Source: Treponema sp. (GTDB lineage: Bacteria > Spirochaetota > Spirochaetia > Treponematales > Treponemataceae). From it: a stretch of 5,035 nucleotides of DNA. The DNA is taken from the NCBI GenBank assembly GCA_024691105.1, contig JAILNY010000154.1, positions 1 through 5,035 on the forward strand, in the 5' to 3' direction. Numbering within the stretch: the first letter of the stretch is position 1; each line of letters begins with the position of its first letter. Below the pieces are notes generated by a model, which did not search any database, had not been told where the DNA came from, and worked only from the letters and a program-made list of their open reading frames with translations. This document shows positions 4,108 to 5,035 of the stretch, piece after piece. Position numbers and translations under genes: made by a program.

Positions 4108-5035
4108 ATGAAAAAAATTATTGTCTCAACTGCTATGCTTTTTGCACTTGTACATTTTTTGCCTGCTCAAAATTCCACTTCTGTGCCCGGCGACTTTGTC
4201 TTTGTCGAAGGCGGAACTTTTTCTATGGGCGCATCGGACTCTGATGAACTTGATGAAGACCAGTATTATGAGCTGCCTCGGCATAAAGTTACGGTTTCGA
4301 GTTTTTACATGTGTAAGCATGAAGTGACTCAAAAAGAGTGGAACGAACTCATGGACGAAAACTATACGCAGACTAAAGGAGATGATTTACCTGTATTCTG
4401 CTTCTGGATTGATGCGGTTGAGTATTGTAACAGACGAAGTGTAAAAGAAGGTTTAACTCCGTGCTACAGCGGAGACCTGGACTCCGGATATAAATGCGAT
4501 TTTTATGCAGACGGTTACAGACTTCCGACTGAGGCTGAATGGGAATTTGCTGCGCGCGGCGGAAATTATTCTAAAGGTTATCTCTACAGCGGAAGCAACA
4601 GTTTAAATGAAATTTCCTGGAATATAAATAATTCAGGTGAAAGACTTCATCCTGTAATGACAAAAAAGCCTAATGAGCTTGGCATTTATGATATGACAGG
4701 AAATGTCTCAGAATACTGCTGGGACTGGTACGGCGACTATTCTGAAAGTTCGCAGACGGATCCTCATGGCGCTGTTTCCGGAACACATCGTATATGTCGC
4801 GGTGGAAGTCACGGTACGTATGTAATCTGGGACACCGTTTACAGCCGTTCTGCTTTAAGACCTGACCAGGCTTTTGATGATGGTGAAGGCTTAAGACTTG
4901 TCCGGTCGGCGCAGAAGGATTCAAAGTCCAGACAGTATATGTATGTTGACCCGCTTGAAGGACTTCGTCTTCGTGATGCACCGAATGGAAAGAAGATCGG
5001 GCTTTTAAGAGTGAACGAGCGTGTAGAAGTTCTGG
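4108..5035 (+). CDS. Exported SUMF1/FGE-fold protein with SH3-like C-terminus (3' end outside window)
   Basis: The first 309 codons are visible and the frame is open at the window end. ATG 4108 has AGAGGA (4098-4103) 4 bases upstream. Residues 1-20 form a signal peptide (MKKII..ALVHFLPA|QN). Residues about 28-267 are an FGE-sulfatase (formylglycine-generating enzyme) domain: FVFVEGGTFSMG (30-41), KHEVTQKEWNELM (70-82), YRLPTEAEWEFAARGG (137-152), NELGIYDMTGNVSEY (189-203), RGGSH (231-235), SRSALRP (246-252) and GLRLVR (261-266). The paired active-site cysteines of true FGE, which follow the RGGS motif, are absent (SHGTYVIWDTV here), so it should not be a sulfatase-activating oxidase. Such domains often act as binding or structural modules in Treponema exported proteins. 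From about residue 278 (YVDPLEGLRLRDAPNGKKIG) it enters a bacterial SH3-like segment, suggesting cell-wall or protein binding. Substrate unknown. Confidence 0.9.
   Translation, partial: MKKIIVSTAMLFALVHFLPAQNSTSVPGDFVFVEGGTFSMGASDSDELDEDQYYELPRHKVTVSSFYMCKHEVTQKEWNELMDENYTQTKGDDLPVFCFWIDAVEYCNRRSVKEGLTPCYSGDLDSGYKCDFYADGYRLPTEAEWEFAARGGNYSKGYLYSGSNSLNEISWNINNSGERLHPVMTKKPNELGIYDMTGNVSEYCWDWYGDYSESSQTDPHGAVSGTHRICRGGSHGTYVIWDTVYSRSALRPDQAFDDGEGLRLVRSAQKDSKSRQYMYVDPLEGLRLRDAPNGKKIGLLRVNERVEVL

Noticed and set aside
4121..4981. ORFs at 4121-4327 (+), 4126-4332 (-) and 4670-4981 (-).
   Set aside because: All overlap the SUMF1-like gene, whose motifs firmly fix frame and strand.

Overview
The window looks like part of a chromosome from a host-associated Treponema-type spirochaete (rumen or gut). 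This is an inference from protein style, not a species identification. The clues are a lipoprotein signal with a relaxed spirochaete-like lipobox (LFNC), an InlB-type repeat followed by a DUF1566-like tail, a secreted SUMF1/FGE-fold protein ending in an SH3-like segment, and a decayed gene with an HD-hydrolase-like C-terminus.

Layout: (1) 2-1051, a two-component pair: the 3' end of a NarL-family histidine kinase and its LuxR/NarL-type response regulator, 3 bases apart. (2) 1110-3352, an AT-rich cassette: a 604-residue surface lipoprotein on the minus strand and a divergent 105-residue XRE-type regulator. Their shared 110-base control region holds repeated TTGCTA/TAGCAA half-sites at about 21-base spacing, overlapping a good lipoprotein promoter, so the regulator probably controls the lipoprotein gene and perhaps itself. 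(3) 3371-3710, a compact locus with the architecture of a type I toxin-antitoxin system: a strong plus-strand promoter, a structured leader, a perfect AGGAGG, a 33-codon amphipathic/hydrophobic peptide with a basic tail, and a convergent minus-strand small RNA of about 98 nt with a near-consensus promoter and a clear intrinsic terminator. The predicted 5' end of the toxin mRNA can pair with its own 3' end. Wobble pairs show which strand each RNA structure belongs to. (4) 3725-4049, a decayed minus-strand gene with a sensor-like piece and an HD-hydrolase-like C-terminus in different frames, joined at an imperfect inverted repeat. (5) 4108-5035, the start of an exported SUMF1/FGE-fold protein that runs off the window.

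The stretch 1110-4050 between the two-component pair and the SUMF1-like gene reads as an accessory region: an AT-rich gene with its own regulator, a toxin-antitoxin-like locus and a pseudogene. The most interesting part is the toxin-antitoxin-like locus, which has no long ORF and would be missed by ordinary gene calling.
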